44,786 bases of DNA from Syntrophorhabdus sp. (lineage in GTDB: Bacteria > Desulfobacterota > Syntrophorhabdia > Syntrophorhabdales > Syntrophorhabdaceae). The notes beneath the pieces were generated by a model. It saw only the letters and a list, made by a program, of their open reading frames with translations. It searched no databases and was not told the DNA's origin. The stretch spans positions 1 to 44,786 of the forward strand of contig JAAYAK010000313.1 in the NCBI GenBank assembly GCA_012719415.1. The letters run 5' to 3'. This document shows positions 36,579 to 44,683 of the stretch, piece by piece. Position 1 is the stretch's first letter; every line of letters begins with the position of its first letter. The translations under genes were made by a program, and so were the position numbers.

Positions 36579-37102
36579 CCCTTCCGGGCTGGCACGAAGA
36601 GCCTGTTGCAAAAAAGCACGGTCGCAAGGATTTCGATTGCGGTGACGCAGACCTGAACGATTTTCTCTACCGTTATGCGCGCCAGAGTCACGATCTCGGC
36701 GCGGCAAAGACCATCCTCGCGATCGACGACGCTGACGACAGGACCGTTCTCGGTTTTTACAGCCTCGCGCCGGCGTCGCTCAGCTATGAGCGGGCACCGA
36801 AGACCCTGCGCCGCGGCCTCGCCCGCCACGATGTACCGGGTTTCAGACTCGCGCGCATCGCCACGCACGTAAACGTGCAAGGACGGGGGCTTGGCGGTCA
36901 ACTCATCGCCGCGGCCGGCCGGCGCTGCCTGCGCGCCGCAACTGAAGTCGGCGGCGTGATCCTCATCATCGACGGGAAGAACGACCGGGCCGCCAAATGG
37001 TATGCCGCCTATGGCGCGGTCCCACTGCTGGATGCGCCATTGACCCTCGTCATGGCCCTTGCCTCCCTTGAAGCCGAGTTAAAGAAGGCAGGCCGGCTTT
37101 AG
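36575..37102 (+). CDS. tacT: GNAT acetyltransferase toxin (TacT-like)
   Basis: TacT toxins acetylate aminoacyl-tRNA and stop translation. The 175-residue protein has the GNAT fold: an N-terminal KKHGRKDFDCGDADLNDFLYRYARQS segment, which is the TacT signature, the acetyl-CoA loop VQGRGLGGQLIAAA (Q-x-x-G-x-G/A), and the C-terminal DRAAKWYAAYGAVPLLDAPLTLVM. Length is normal. The tRNA target is not readable. After its stop, 37103-37450 has no gene I can support. Confidence 0.92.
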   Translation: MTLPGWHEEPVAKKHGRKDFDCGDADLNDFLYRYARQSHDLGAAKTILAIDDADDRTVLGFYSLAPASLSYERAPKTLRRGLARHDVPGFRLARIATHVNVQGRGLGGQLIAAAGRRCLRAATEVGGVILIIDGKNDRAAKWYAAYGAVPLLDAPLTLVMALASLEAELKKAGRL

Positions 37103-37450
37103 CGGTCGCGGAACAAAAAACGACCAACCCCGCGGGGTCACCTATTAGAGGGCACTCTGCCAACAAATTGGACTTTGGAGACACCCTCCGCATTTTCACA
37201 TTCTATCCTTTCGGTCAATTCTTTCGGCAGTCGCCGACGGTTGTGCCCTCTTCTTCAAGGTCTCTTCCCCATTTGTTCTGCCGCCATACCAATCGCTGCA
37301 GTACTGTTCTCTTCGTGGAACTGGGAGGACCCCCGCCGAGAAAGCACCCACCACGGGGACGTTAAGAAATTAAGCTATTCTTCAGAGCGCCTCAAGGCCC
37401 CGAAGAAACGCGCTTTCTTGGTTTCTTGGGGACGTCCCACTGGGCTCCCT

Positions 37451-37714
37451 TTTGCCATAGCTGGGGACGGGATGGAAGGCGTCACGTTCCTGTCGGCGGG
37501 TACGGACGGGACGGACGGTCCGACGGATGCGGCAGGGGCGATAGTCGACGGGGGGACGGTGAAGAGAGGGAAGGAGAAGGGGTTGGATGCAAGGGACTTT
37601 TTGGAGAGGAATGATTCGTATAGCTTCTTCAAGGAAACGGGGGAGCTATTGATAACGGGGCCGACGGGGACAAACGTGATGGACCTCGAGATCGTCTTGA
37701 TCGAGAGGCCGTAA
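37451..37714 (+). pseudogene. gck: Fragment of glycerate kinase (last 87 codons)
   Basis: The region encodes the C-terminal MOFRL part of glycerate kinase (FAIAGDGMEGVTFLSAGTD to the end EIVLIERP). It differs from 33221-33484 at only about 4 of 87 residues. Upstream of 37451 the homology stops abruptly at a GACGTCCCACTGGG sequence, and there is no start or N-terminal domain. It is a leftover of a segmental duplication that also copied the ARH gene. Confidence 0.88.
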
Positions 37715-37723
37715 GAGACGAAA

Positions 37724-37983
37724 AGACCTTATCTCACGCCCGCTTCGCTAGAGTCCGCAGAGGGCACAGAGAAATGCATAAAAGATTGCGGCCAGATCGC
37801 GGAACCTCCCACGATCTGGCCGCCTTTGCATCCCGTCTGCGACGGGAGGCAAGACATAGGGTCCTCTCTCCCGCCGAAGGGCGGGCCGAGAATGCCGCCT
37901 GATCCTGGGAGGCTTCGGGATCTGGCGGCGTCCTTTCTCTGCGCTCTCTGCGGTCTTGAGCGAAGCGGGCGAGAGGCAAGTCT
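37724..37983. repeat. MITE-like palindromic element, copy 1
   Basis: About 260 bp bounded by an imperfect inverted repeat of roughly 50 bp (37724-37773 with 37934-37983; GCCCGCTTCGCT ... AGCGAAGCGGGC). Inside is a 12-bp hairpin of GCGGCCAGATCG/CGATCTGGCCGC. A CCCGTCTGCGACGGG palindrome occurs inside and again at about 37999-38013. No transposase is encoded. Related copies lie at 39578-39762 and 40625-40755. Confidence 0.75.
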
Positions 37984-38099
37984 TTGATGCTTCGCATCCC
38001 GTCTGCGACGGGAGGGTAATGCACCACAAACGGGACTGCCTTTTTAGACGATGAAGGGCGTCTTCTTGGAATTATATTATATCATATGATAACTTATGA

Positions 38100-38127
38100 T
38101 TGATTATTTATCATAACGTGGTATAAT
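38100..38127 (+). promoter_or_regulatory. Promoter/operator of the MqsR-like/Panacea module
   Basis: TTGATT (38100-38105), 16 bp, and a perfect TATAAT (38122-38127). The region is AT-rich and palindromic: TATCATATGATA upstream, and TTATGAT/ATCATAA around 38094-38116, overlapping the -35. These are probable antitoxin binding sites. Confidence 0.6.
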
Positions 38128-38162
38128 GAATCTGTAGCAGGAATTCTATCAAGGGGCGGGTA

Positions 38163-38540
38163 GTGACTGAGGAGAAGCGGGAGGCAGTCAAGGCATTCCT
38201 GAGGGTTTTCAAGAAGGTTGCGCAGGAGCAGGGCATCTACTTTGTCACGCGAGAGGGTTTCATGGAAGCCATGGAATGGTTGGGTTTTACGAAAGCCAAC
38301 TGCCGTGATGAGATCTTGAACCTCACCGTCGACGATTACTGCGAGGGGCCGGGCCCAGACAGGGACATGCCCGGTGAAGTGTGGGTCTTTGGGATAAACA
38401 CGAGTGGTACAGACATATATATCAAGCTGAAACTGGCGCCGGTCAGGTCGCAAACCATAGCGAAGTGCCTGTCGTTTCACCCGGCAAAACATCCGCTTCG
38501 TTTCCCTTTCAGAGATGAAAAGAAAGGAGAGAAGAAATGA
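38163..38540 (+). CDS. MqsR-like toxin
   Basis: 125-residue protein starting at GTG behind AAGGGGCGG. The segment GFTKANCRDEILNLTVDDYCEGPGPDRD...GEVWVFGINTSGTDIYIKLKLAP and the end KCLSFHPAKHPLRFPF match the MqsR-type RNase-fold toxins often paired with a zinc-finger/HTH antitoxin. MqsR is a ribosome-dependent mRNA interferase; activity here is inferred. It overlaps the antitoxin gene by ATGA. Confidence 0.7.
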   Translation: MTEEKREAVKAFLRVFKKVAQEQGIYFVTREGFMEAMEWLGFTKANCRDEILNLTVDDYCEGPGPDRDMPGEVWVFGINTSGTDIYIKLKLAPVRSQTIAKCLSFHPAKHPLRFPFRDEKKGEKK

Positions 38541-39538
38541 GAATCATCTGCCCATACTGCGAAGACGTTAAGGACGTGGAGGTGGTCAACGCCACTGAAG
38601 AGATCAAGGTGAAAGGCGAGCGCATAGAAGTTCCCGTCACCTATTACAAGTGCTCGGCCTGCGGCGAAACTTTCGACGACCCCAAGGCTGGCGGGGATCC
38701 TCTGGAAAAGGCCTATACGGAGTACCGCTCCCGGCACGGGATGCTCCAGCCCTGGGAGTTCAAGGACTTTCGAAAGAGACATGGCCTGACCCAGAGTGAG
38801 TTCAGCAGGTTGCTTGGCTGGGGTCAGGTAACCCTCAATCGGTACGAGAACGGGGCATTGCAGGACGAGGCCCATGACAAGGAAGCCCGACTCGCGATGG
38901 ACCCTCGGAACCTGATCAATCTAGTAGAGAAGACGCCGTCCGCGCTCAGCGACCGGAAAAGGGAGCTGTTTCTCGAGAACCTCAGGAGAGAAGAAGAGGA
39001 GACGTTCTCCTTCGAGAGGATCTTCGAGGAGCGCTTCGGGAAGTACGAGGCGAACGAATTGAGCGGCTACAGGCATCTCGACGTGTCGAGGGTTCTGAAC
39101 GCGATACTCTTTTTCTGCAAGGGGGGGGATTTCAAAACGAAGGTGAACAAGCTCCTCTTCTATGCCGATTTCAGTCACTTCAGGGAAAAGACCACATCAA
39201 TAACGGGAGCCCGCTATGCGCATGCCACACATGGCCCCGTGCCTGACAACTACGAACGCTATTTCGCTGAACTCATCGGAAACAATTCACTGAAAGTCGA
39301 AGAAGTGCCCTGCGGATCGGACCATATAGCGGAGAAACTCATAACGATCAGGACCCCCGACCTGTTCTCATGGTTTTCCGAGAATGAAGTCAAGACACTG
39401 ATCACGGTCAAGGAGTTCTTCAAGGATTACACTGCGACGGCAATACGGGATTTCTCCCACAAGGAGAAAGGATACCAGGAAACAGCGGACGGCCAGTGTA
39501 TTTCGTATGGATATTCTGACGCCCTACAGATTCCGTGA
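38537..39538 (+). CDS. MqsA/YgiT-type zinc-finger HTH antitoxin fused to a Panacea (DUF4065) domain
   Basis: 333 residues. A zinc finger at the N-terminus (CPYC and CSACGE), then a Cro/XRE-type HTH (DFRKRHGLTQSEFSRLLGWGQVTLNRYENG, about 75-105), a linker, and a C-terminal Panacea domain (about 190-330: VNKLLFYADFSHFREKTTSITGARYAHATHGPVPDNYE). Panacea domains neutralise many unrelated toxins. The HTH likely represses the promoter at 38100-38127. The gene is preceded by AAAGGAGAGAAG and overlaps the MqsR-like gene. Confidence 0.85.
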   Translation: MRIICPYCEDVKDVEVVNATEEIKVKGERIEVPVTYYKCSACGETFDDPKAGGDPLEKAYTEYRSRHGMLQPWEFKDFRKRHGLTQSEFSRLLGWGQVTLNRYENGALQDEAHDKEARLAMDPRNLINLVEKTPSALSDRKRELFLENLRREEEETFSFERIFEERFGKYEANELSGYRHLDVSRVLNAILFFCKGGDFKTKVNKLLFYADFSHFREKTTSITGARYAHATHGPVPDNYERYFAELIGNNSLKVEEVPCGSDHIAEKLITIRTPDLFSWFSENEVKTLITVKEFFKDYTATAIRDFSHKEKGYQETADGQCISYGYSDALQIP

Positions 39539-39577
39539 GTGGAGACAGGTCCTGGGGGGGGGCGGAAAAGACGAAAA

Positions 39578-39762
39578 GACTCTATCTCTCGCCCGCTTCG
39601 CTCAAGACCGCAGAGGGCACAGAGAAATGCATAAAAGATTGCGGCCAGATTTCGGAGCCTACCAAAATCTGATCCTGGGAGGCTTCGGGATCAGGCGGCG
39701 TCCTTTCTCTGCGATCTCTGCGGACTTGATCCCGTCTGCGACGGGAGGGCGAGAGGCAAGTC
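39578..39762. repeat. MITE-like palindromic element, copy 2
   Basis: About 185 bp with the same outer arms (CTCGCCCGCTTCGCTCAAGACCGC ... GGGCGAGAGGCAAGTCTTT) and shared inner sequence (GAAATGCATAAAAGATTGCG) in the same orientation as copy 1. It contains a CCCGTCTGCGACGGG palindrome. With copy 1 it brackets the MqsR-like/Panacea module as direct repeats. Confidence 0.75.
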
Positions 39763-39828
39763 TTTGATACTCTTTATCCCGTCGGACGTGTTTGTGATTT
39801 GCAGGAAGTGAACGTCGGAGGTGGGTGA

Positions 39829-40608
39829 ATGGTTGGTGCTATTGCGGGTGATATTGTTGGGTCGGTGTATGAGGCGCATCCTATCAAGACGAAGGATTTT
39901 CCGCTTTTCCATCCCCGGTGCCGTTTCACCGATGACTCCGTTCTTACCATCGCGGTAGCTGAGGCCATCATGACGTACGGGGACTACCGCCGCTCAGTGT
40001 GGGAGCTGGGCCGCCGGTATCCGCACGCGGGGTACGGCGGCGACTTCAGGCGCTGGCTCAGCTCCAGTTCCCCCGAACCATACAACAGCTGGGGCAACGG
40101 CTCCGCCATGCGGGTAAGTCCCGTGGGGTGGGCATTCGATAGCGTCGACGAGGTCCTCACCGAAGCCGCCCGCACGGCGGAAATATCCCACAACCACCCC
40201 GAAGGCATCAAAGGCGCAGAGGCCGCGGCGCTGGCCGTGTTCCTGGCCAGAACAACGGGGGACAAAGAGCTCATCAAGAAGGAAATAACCGAACGATTCG
40301 GCTACGATCTCAACCGCACGGTGGATGGCATCCGCCCGTCGTACAGCTTCGACGTATCGTGCCAAGGGACAGTACCGGAAGCCATCATCTCCTTCGTGAG
40401 CGCCGACAACTACGAAGACGCCATCCGCAACGCCATTTCTCTTGGGGGTGATAGCGACACGCTCGCCTGCATCACGGGCGCCATCGCCGAAGCGTATTAC
40501 GGTCCGGTTGGGCAGGAGGTCTTTGACAAGGTGAAGGCGGTTTTGCCGGGGGAGCTGTGGGGGGTTGTGGAACGGTTTTGCGGGGAATACGGGCCGACGT
40601 ATTTGTAG
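39829..40608 (+). CDS. ADP-ribosylglycohydrolase family protein (copy 2)
   Basis: 259-residue paralogue of 35332-36120, roughly 87% identical by eye, with all metal-site motifs kept (GDIVGS, FTDDSVLT, GGDSDTLACI). The shared sequence begins about 45 bp upstream (CGGACGTGTTTGTGATT) and ends near the stop. The ribosome site is GGAGGTGGG. Differences cluster in the last 60 codons, so the copies have drifted under apparent constraint rather than decayed. Its parent pair partner is the gck fragment at 37451. Confidence 0.9.
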   Translation: MVGAIAGDIVGSVYEAHPIKTKDFPLFHPRCRFTDDSVLTIAVAEAIMTYGDYRRSVWELGRRYPHAGYGGDFRRWLSSSSPEPYNSWGNGSAMRVSPVGWAFDSVDEVLTEAARTAEISHNHPEGIKGAEAAALAVFLARTTGDKELIKKEITERFGYDLNRTVDGIRPSYSFDVSCQGTVPEAIISFVSADNYEDAIRNAISLGGDSDTLACITGAIAEAYYGPVGQEVFDKVKAVLPGELWGVVERFCGEYGPTYL

Positions 40609-40624
40609 GAAGACTGAAGACTGG

Positions 40625-40755
40625 AAGAATTATCTCACGTCCGCTTTGCTCGAGGGTGTGGAGGACACGAAGAGACGAAATAAAAGATCCCGGTCTGATG
40701 ATTCCGGAGCCCACCAGAATCAGGCCGCCTTCGCATCCCGTCTGCGACGGTAGGG
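40625..40755. repeat. MITE-like palindromic element, copy 3 (partial)
   Basis: Shares TATCTCACGTCCGCTTTGCTCGAG at the left, the TAAAAGAT segment, an inner hairpin around CGGTCTGATGATTCCGG ... CAGAATCAGGCCG and the CCCGTCTGCGACGG motif with copies 1 and 2. The right outer arm is missing. The rest of 40609-40919 shows no gene. Confidence 0.6.
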
Positions 40756-40919
40756 AGAGACGCCATAAGGAGACAGTTTTCCTGGAAGGAGAGTAAGCGC
40801 TGACGAGCATTGTTTTGGCAGTACCTATCATCATTCCTGGACTGCCATTGCCAACGGCACAGAGAACACGGGAGAATGTGAAAATCAGAAGGGCCCAAAG
40901 TCCCCTGCGCCCAGCGGAT

Positions 40920-41144
40920 CTAATCGATCTTCATGAGTTTTTCTCCAAGAACAATGGCCACGGCGTGGGTTCTGTTTTCGGCATCGAGTTTTTTCATAAT
41001 GTTGTCTATGTGAAACTTTATTGTTCTCTCGCTGACCTCGAGGATTGCAGCAATATCCTTTGTGCTCTTTCCACTCATCAAGCAACGAAGCATCTCTCGC
41101 TCCCGTACAGAGAGCGGAGGGAATTGCGCAGATGCTTTCTTCAT
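40920..41144 (-). CDS. Small LuxR/GerE-type HTH protein, possibly a truncated paralogue
   Basis: 74 residues consisting only of a LuxR-type DNA-binding domain (LSVREREMLRCLMSGKSTKDIAAILEVSERTIKFHIDNIMKKL). It closely matches the C-terminal domain of the LuxR protein at 41465-42226. A GAGGGAGG element is 12 bp upstream of the ATG. It could be a working GerE-sized regulator or the remnant of a full LuxR gene; no sensor-domain remnant is readable upstream. The region 41145-41420 has no other gene. Confidence 0.6.
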   Translation of the reverse strand: MKKASAQFPPLSVREREMLRCLMSGKSTKDIAAILEVSERTIKFHIDNIMKKLDAENRTHAVAIVLGEKLMKID

Positions 41145-41421
41145 AATGCCATGTACCCTCCCTCAGACGCATAACAATGAAACGAGGTTGCGGGGTGTTC
41201 TGGCTTCTCCTTTCAGGACATGTGTACCGGTATATGCTAATCGGCTTACGGCATCCAGACAACTGTCCGAAAGTACGGGTGAGGGAGACGCGTTTCAAGA
41301 AGTCACCCCTTTTCTCGAGAACACATTCTGAGCTGATCAAATGAAGTGCGGTTTTCTTCCACGCTGGTCCTATGGGTTAGTTGCCTGCCCGACAACTCTG
41401 CTCGACAACTAGTCAATTTGC

Positions 41422-41450
41422 TTGAACATATTCCGGAAATGGCTTAGAAT
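41422..41450 (+). promoter_or_regulatory. Sigma70-type promoter of the LuxR solo
   Basis: TTGAAC, a 17-bp spacer and TAGAAT. Transcription would begin near 41457, leaving a leader of about 8 nt before GTG 41465 and no room for a ribosome site. Confidence 0.55.
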
Positions 41451-41464
41451 TTTCTCACTCGATC

Positions 41465-42226
41465 GTGAAAATACAGGACCTGACAAAGAATGAAGCAGTC
41501 TCTTTGCTCGAATTGATACATGATGCCACACGATGCACTCAGGACAACGAGATCGAGATTCTCATTGGAAAACTGAATCGGCTTGTACCTTTTGAGAAAG
41601 CGGGTGCCATGCTGGGAAGGGTTAACCTGGCGGGCAAGATTACGGCCGTGAGCGTCAACCACAACTACCCGGACCAATTTGTAGATGAATATGTCAAGCA
41701 GAGGTTCCATGAAATTGACCCCTATGTAAAGGATAGCTTTGGAGTCTATGACCTGCAGTATTGGTCGGATATACTCAAGCGTTACGTTGAGCCCCGTGAA
41801 CTCTACAAGGGGGCGTTTGGATTGTGTCGGGATTTCGGTCTTGATGCTACGTGGGAGGGCAAGGGATACAGTTGTGGCATAAAGAACCTGAACGGCGATG
41901 AGAATGGTGTTTTGCATTATTACGGACTTTCCAAGAGAGAGCGGCACAAGACCATCTTATCACTGTTTTCCCCTCATCTCCATGAGGCGATGAGCCGGAT
42001 ACTGGGCAAGGCCCGTTCTGATCTGCCACCCCTGAGCAGCCGGGAGAAAGAGATCTTAAAATGGCTTATGGAAGGCAAAAGCACATGGGACATCTCGACC
42101 ATCCTGCAGATCAGCGAGCGGACGGTAAAGTTCCACATAGACAACACCATGAAGAAGCTTGATGCGGTCAACAGAACCCATGCCGTGGCCATCGCGCTGA
42201 GAGAGAAGCTTGTTGAGCTTTGCTAA
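41465..42226 (+). CDS. LuxR-family regulator with autoinducer-binding domain (LuxR solo)
   Basis: 253 residues: an autoinducer-binding-type domain (about 20-165), then a LuxR HTH (about 187-250, LSSREKEILKWLMEGKSTWDISTILQISERTVKFHIDNTMKKL). Conserved LuxR pocket positions are partly kept: Tyr in VDEY, the D-P pair in EIDPYV and Trp in YWSD. The usual first Trp (W57 of TraR/LuxR numbering) reads Phe in DQFVDEY. No LuxI synthase is in the window. It may sense an acyl-homoserine lactone from neighbours or another ligand. The start is GTG 41465 with a very short leader. Confidence 0.85.
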   Translation: MKIQDLTKNEAVSLLELIHDATRCTQDNEIEILIGKLNRLVPFEKAGAMLGRVNLAGKITAVSVNHNYPDQFVDEYVKQRFHEIDPYVKDSFGVYDLQYWSDILKRYVEPRELYKGAFGLCRDFGLDATWEGKGYSCGIKNLNGDENGVLHYYGLSKRERHKTILSLFSPHLHEAMSRILGKARSDLPPLSSREKEILKWLMEGKSTWDISTILQISERTVKFHIDNTMKKLDAVNRTHAVAIALREKLVELC

Positions 42227-42310
42227 GCTGCAGGAGCATCTTGGGGTCACAGGCCACAGGCCAGGAGGACTACAGGATATCCCCCTAGGCTCCCTAGTGA
42301 CCGGGGGAAC

Positions 42311-42483
42311 CCCTGGCCTCGCAGGGAACCCCCCGGTCCGTTCTCAATCCATATTGCTTTTCTTCAGGGAAAATGAGGTGTCTGATCCTTCTGTGGGTTG
42401 AGTTATTTTCTTGCTAACGATGTCCCACTGGGCCCCCTGGCCTCGCAGGGAACCCCCCCGGCCCGTTCTCAATCCGTATTGCT
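42311..42483. repeat. Two direct repeats of about 48 bp in the gap before the R-M pair
   Basis: 42311-42358 and 42435-42483 share CCCTGGCCTCGCAGGGAACC, then CCGG-Y-CCGTTCTCAATCC-R-TATTGCT, with few differences. The GATGTCCCACTGGG just before the second copy (about 42419) resembles the sequence at the gck fragment junction (37431). The gap 42227-42607 has no supported gene. Probable mobile-element debris. Confidence 0.65.
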
Positions 42484-42607
42484 CCCTAGGGTCCGCTGCT
42501 CTTTGGCCTTCCATTTTTTGACGCCTTAAGCTATGATAGACGTAGTAGCGGCTGTGGTGAGCCTCTATATATTACCTATGAGACAAACATTTGTCCGACA
42601 GAAAGAA

Positions 42608-43537
42608 ATGCCAACCTTCCTTGGCCAGCCCCAGCTTAATGGCACAAAATATTCTCTTGACACTAATACGATGAGCCCGGAAAAGCCCGAGTTATTTTAT
42701 AAACATCCAAATGGGGAGATTTGGATTGGCGACTCAGTGGCTTGGCTGAAATCATTGCCGAAAGACTCGGTGGACTTGGTCTTTGCCGATCCGCCGTACA
42801 ATATAAAAAAAGCCGATTGGGATAATTTTGAATCTCAACAAGAGTATATTGAGTGGTCTCTAAAATGGATCGAGCCCGCAGCGACGGTTCTGAAAGAAAC
42901 GGGAACACTCTATATATGTGGATTCTCGGAAATACTCGCGGACCTAAAAGCTCCTTCAATGAAGTTTTTCAAGAGTTGTCGATGGATTATTTGGAATTAC
43001 AAGAACAAGGCAAATTTAGGCAAAGACTGGGGCAGATCGCATGAGAGTATTTTGCTTTTTAGAAAATCGAAACAATTTACTTTCAATGTGGATCTGATTA
43101 GAATCCCGTATTCAAGGCACACCCTAAAATATCCGGACCACCCGCAAGCGTTGACGAGTCAATACGGCAATGGGAAAAATCATATTTGGAAACCACATCC
43201 GGGTGGTGCTAAGCCTCAAGATGTTATCGACATTCCGACGACCTGCAACGGTATGCACGAAAAAACCGCACACCCAACGCAAAAACCGGAAGAACTGTTG
43301 AGGAAGATAATTCTAGCGTCCTCAAATGTCGGCGACATGGTGTTAGATCCGTTTTTGGGTTCTGGGACGACGGCGGTTACCTCAGAACAACTGAAACGAA
43401 AATGGCTGGGTTGCGATACAAGCCGTGAATATCTTGATTGGGCCGTCAAGCGCATTGAATTAGTGGAGAATTGGCCCATAGAAAAATGGATTCAATATGA
43501 TTTGGGAAACATGCAAAGAAGAAACTCTATAAAATAA
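42608..43537 (+). CDS. DNA methyltransferase (N4/N6, beta-type motif order) of a type II R-M system
   Basis: Motif IV ADPPYN comes first and motif I DPFLGSGTT near the end, the beta-class order for N6-adenine or N4-cytosine methyltransferases. GDSVAWLKSLPKDSVDLVFADPPYNIKK and HPTQKPEELLRKII are typical. From ATG 42608, behind AGAAAGAA, it has 309 residues; earlier (42533, 42578) and later (42671) in-frame starts are possible. It is AT-rich compared with everything to its left, a sign of transfer. The recognition sequence is unknown. Confidence 0.85.
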   Translation: MPTFLGQPQLNGTKYSLDTNTMSPEKPELFYKHPNGEIWIGDSVAWLKSLPKDSVDLVFADPPYNIKKADWDNFESQQEYIEWSLKWIEPAATVLKETGTLYICGFSEILADLKAPSMKFFKSCRWIIWNYKNKANLGKDWGRSHESILLFRKSKQFTFNVDLIRIPYSRHTLKYPDHPQALTSQYGNGKNHIWKPHPGGAKPQDVIDIPTTCNGMHEKTAHPTQKPEELLRKIILASSNVGDMVLDPFLGSGTTAVTSEQLKRKWLGCDTSREYLDWAVKRIELVENWPIEKWIQYDLGNMQRRNSIK

Positions 43538-43547
43538 GGCTGAAATT

Positions 43548-44444
43548 ATGAGGCTGAGAGCCATCGTTGGTAAAGCTACCAATAAAGATAATTTCACCAA
43601 TTTGAAGGGATATGTTAATTTCTGTCGAACATATCTCGATTACATTGCAAGCAATCTCCAAGCAACCATCGTTTCCCAAAACGAAAACTACTACAATTTC
43701 TACCAATATGGCCGCGAAGGAGACTATCAGATAACGAGGCCAATTAATTCCAATTTGATGTACGACATCAAGTCTTTTCCTAAGAAGGGCGAAGAATTTC
43801 TCAGGCTCCTTAAGGTCGCAAGAGAGATTGGTTCAAAAGATGTCGAACAAAGAAACATTCTGTTACACTCGGTCTACACCATTCAACAATGTATTGGCGC
43901 CGCACTTGATGCGCTACCGGCCGGTAAATCCAACCGCGCAAGAAAATTAAACGGCGATTTATTTGAGAATTTTGTACGGTTGATCATCAAAGAAATAGGT
44001 ATTCCTTGTCGGGCCGGGGTGGTTCAAGTCCCTGTCCTTATGAACGGAGCAAAACTGTTCGATATGAGCTATCAACACGATCTTATAGTCCAGTACAAAG
44101 ACAGTATAAAGGTCATCGGGTCAATAAAGACATCAAGCAAAGACAGAATCGACAAAATATTCGTCGATAAATTTCTTTATAACAAACTGACAGAAACCGT
44201 AACTCCGCATATAGCCATTTTTCTCAACGATGTGCAACGCAAGAATACAAGCAGAGAGAACGAGTATGGAATAAACGCGACTTTTTTGCCAGGGCATTTC
44301 AAGGGGTATACAGTAAAGCTTAACCCTTTGGACGGAGTTTATTATTGCGATATTCGGCCCAATATGAAAACGGAAAACATACTAAAAGACCATATCAAAA
44401 CCTTTGATTACTTACTCTGTGAAGATATTTGGAGTTTCATCTAA
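43548..44444 (+). CDS. Probable type II restriction endonuclease
   Basis: 298 residues, starting 11 bp after the methyltransferase stop in the same direction. I do not recognise the exact family. A PD-(D/E)XK-like site is suggested by HDLIVQYKDSIKVIGSIKTSS (Asp, then the S-x-K strand at about 185-208) after GDLFENFVRLIIKEIG, a helix with the usual preceding Glu. Position next to the methyltransferase and equal AT-richness support a restriction role. Activity is not proven by sequence. Confidence 0.68.
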   Translation: MRLRAIVGKATNKDNFTNLKGYVNFCRTYLDYIASNLQATIVSQNENYYNFYQYGREGDYQITRPINSNLMYDIKSFPKKGEEFLRLLKVAREIGSKDVEQRNILLHSVYTIQQCIGAALDALPAGKSNRARKLNGDLFENFVRLIIKEIGIPCRAGVVQVPVLMNGAKLFDMSYQHDLIVQYKDSIKVIGSIKTSSKDRIDKIFVDKFLYNKLTETVTPHIAIFLNDVQRKNTSRENEYGINATFLPGHFKGYTVKLNPLDGVYYCDIRPNMKTENILKDHIKTFDYLLCEDIWSFI

Positions 44445-44449
44445 ATGAG

Positions 44450-44533
44450 TCAGGGCGGGAAAGGCAATTCTTGAGCACATGAAAAGGAGCCGATCTGAAG
44501 CCTTCTCAGGATATCGACAACATCGACCACCAT
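44450..44533 (-). pseudogene. Possible N-terminal remnant of an IS21-type transposase
   Basis: The minus strand reads MVVDVVDILRRLQIGS and soon stops. ATG 44533 is preceded by AAAGGAG. The opening residues resemble the start of some IS21-family transposases, but only about 16 residues are comparable. Low confidence. Confidence 0.25.
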
Positions 44534-44554
44534 GTACTCCTTTCTCGCCTGGTT

Positions 44555-44614
44555 GTGATAACCTAAAACTGACCCACCCAACGGGCAAATGATCACCGAA
44601 AATTGACCCACCCC
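44555..44614 (+). mobile_element. Left end of an IS21-family insertion sequence
   Basis: Two copies of AAAAYTGACCCACCC (44565-44579 and 44599-44613) lie 34 bp apart just ahead of the transposase gene. Repeated terminal motifs of this kind are typical of IS21-family ends. The exact tip (TG near 44554-44557) is uncertain, and the right end is beyond the window. Confidence 0.7.
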
Positions 44615-44683
44615 GGAGACGATCTCTGGTAAGTTTGGTCTTGAAGACAAGACCGACGGTACCGGAGGGAAAGGGTGATAACG

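Noticed and set aside
37175-37450. Apparent N-terminal part of a larger protein ahead of the gck fragment
   Set aside because: The residues match nothing I recognise, have no ribosome site and show no domain; it is a chance open frame joined to the fragment.
39541-39570. G-rich run after the Panacea antitoxin gene as a terminator or quadruplex
   Set aside because: A single run of G with no matching stem or T-run; not enough to call.
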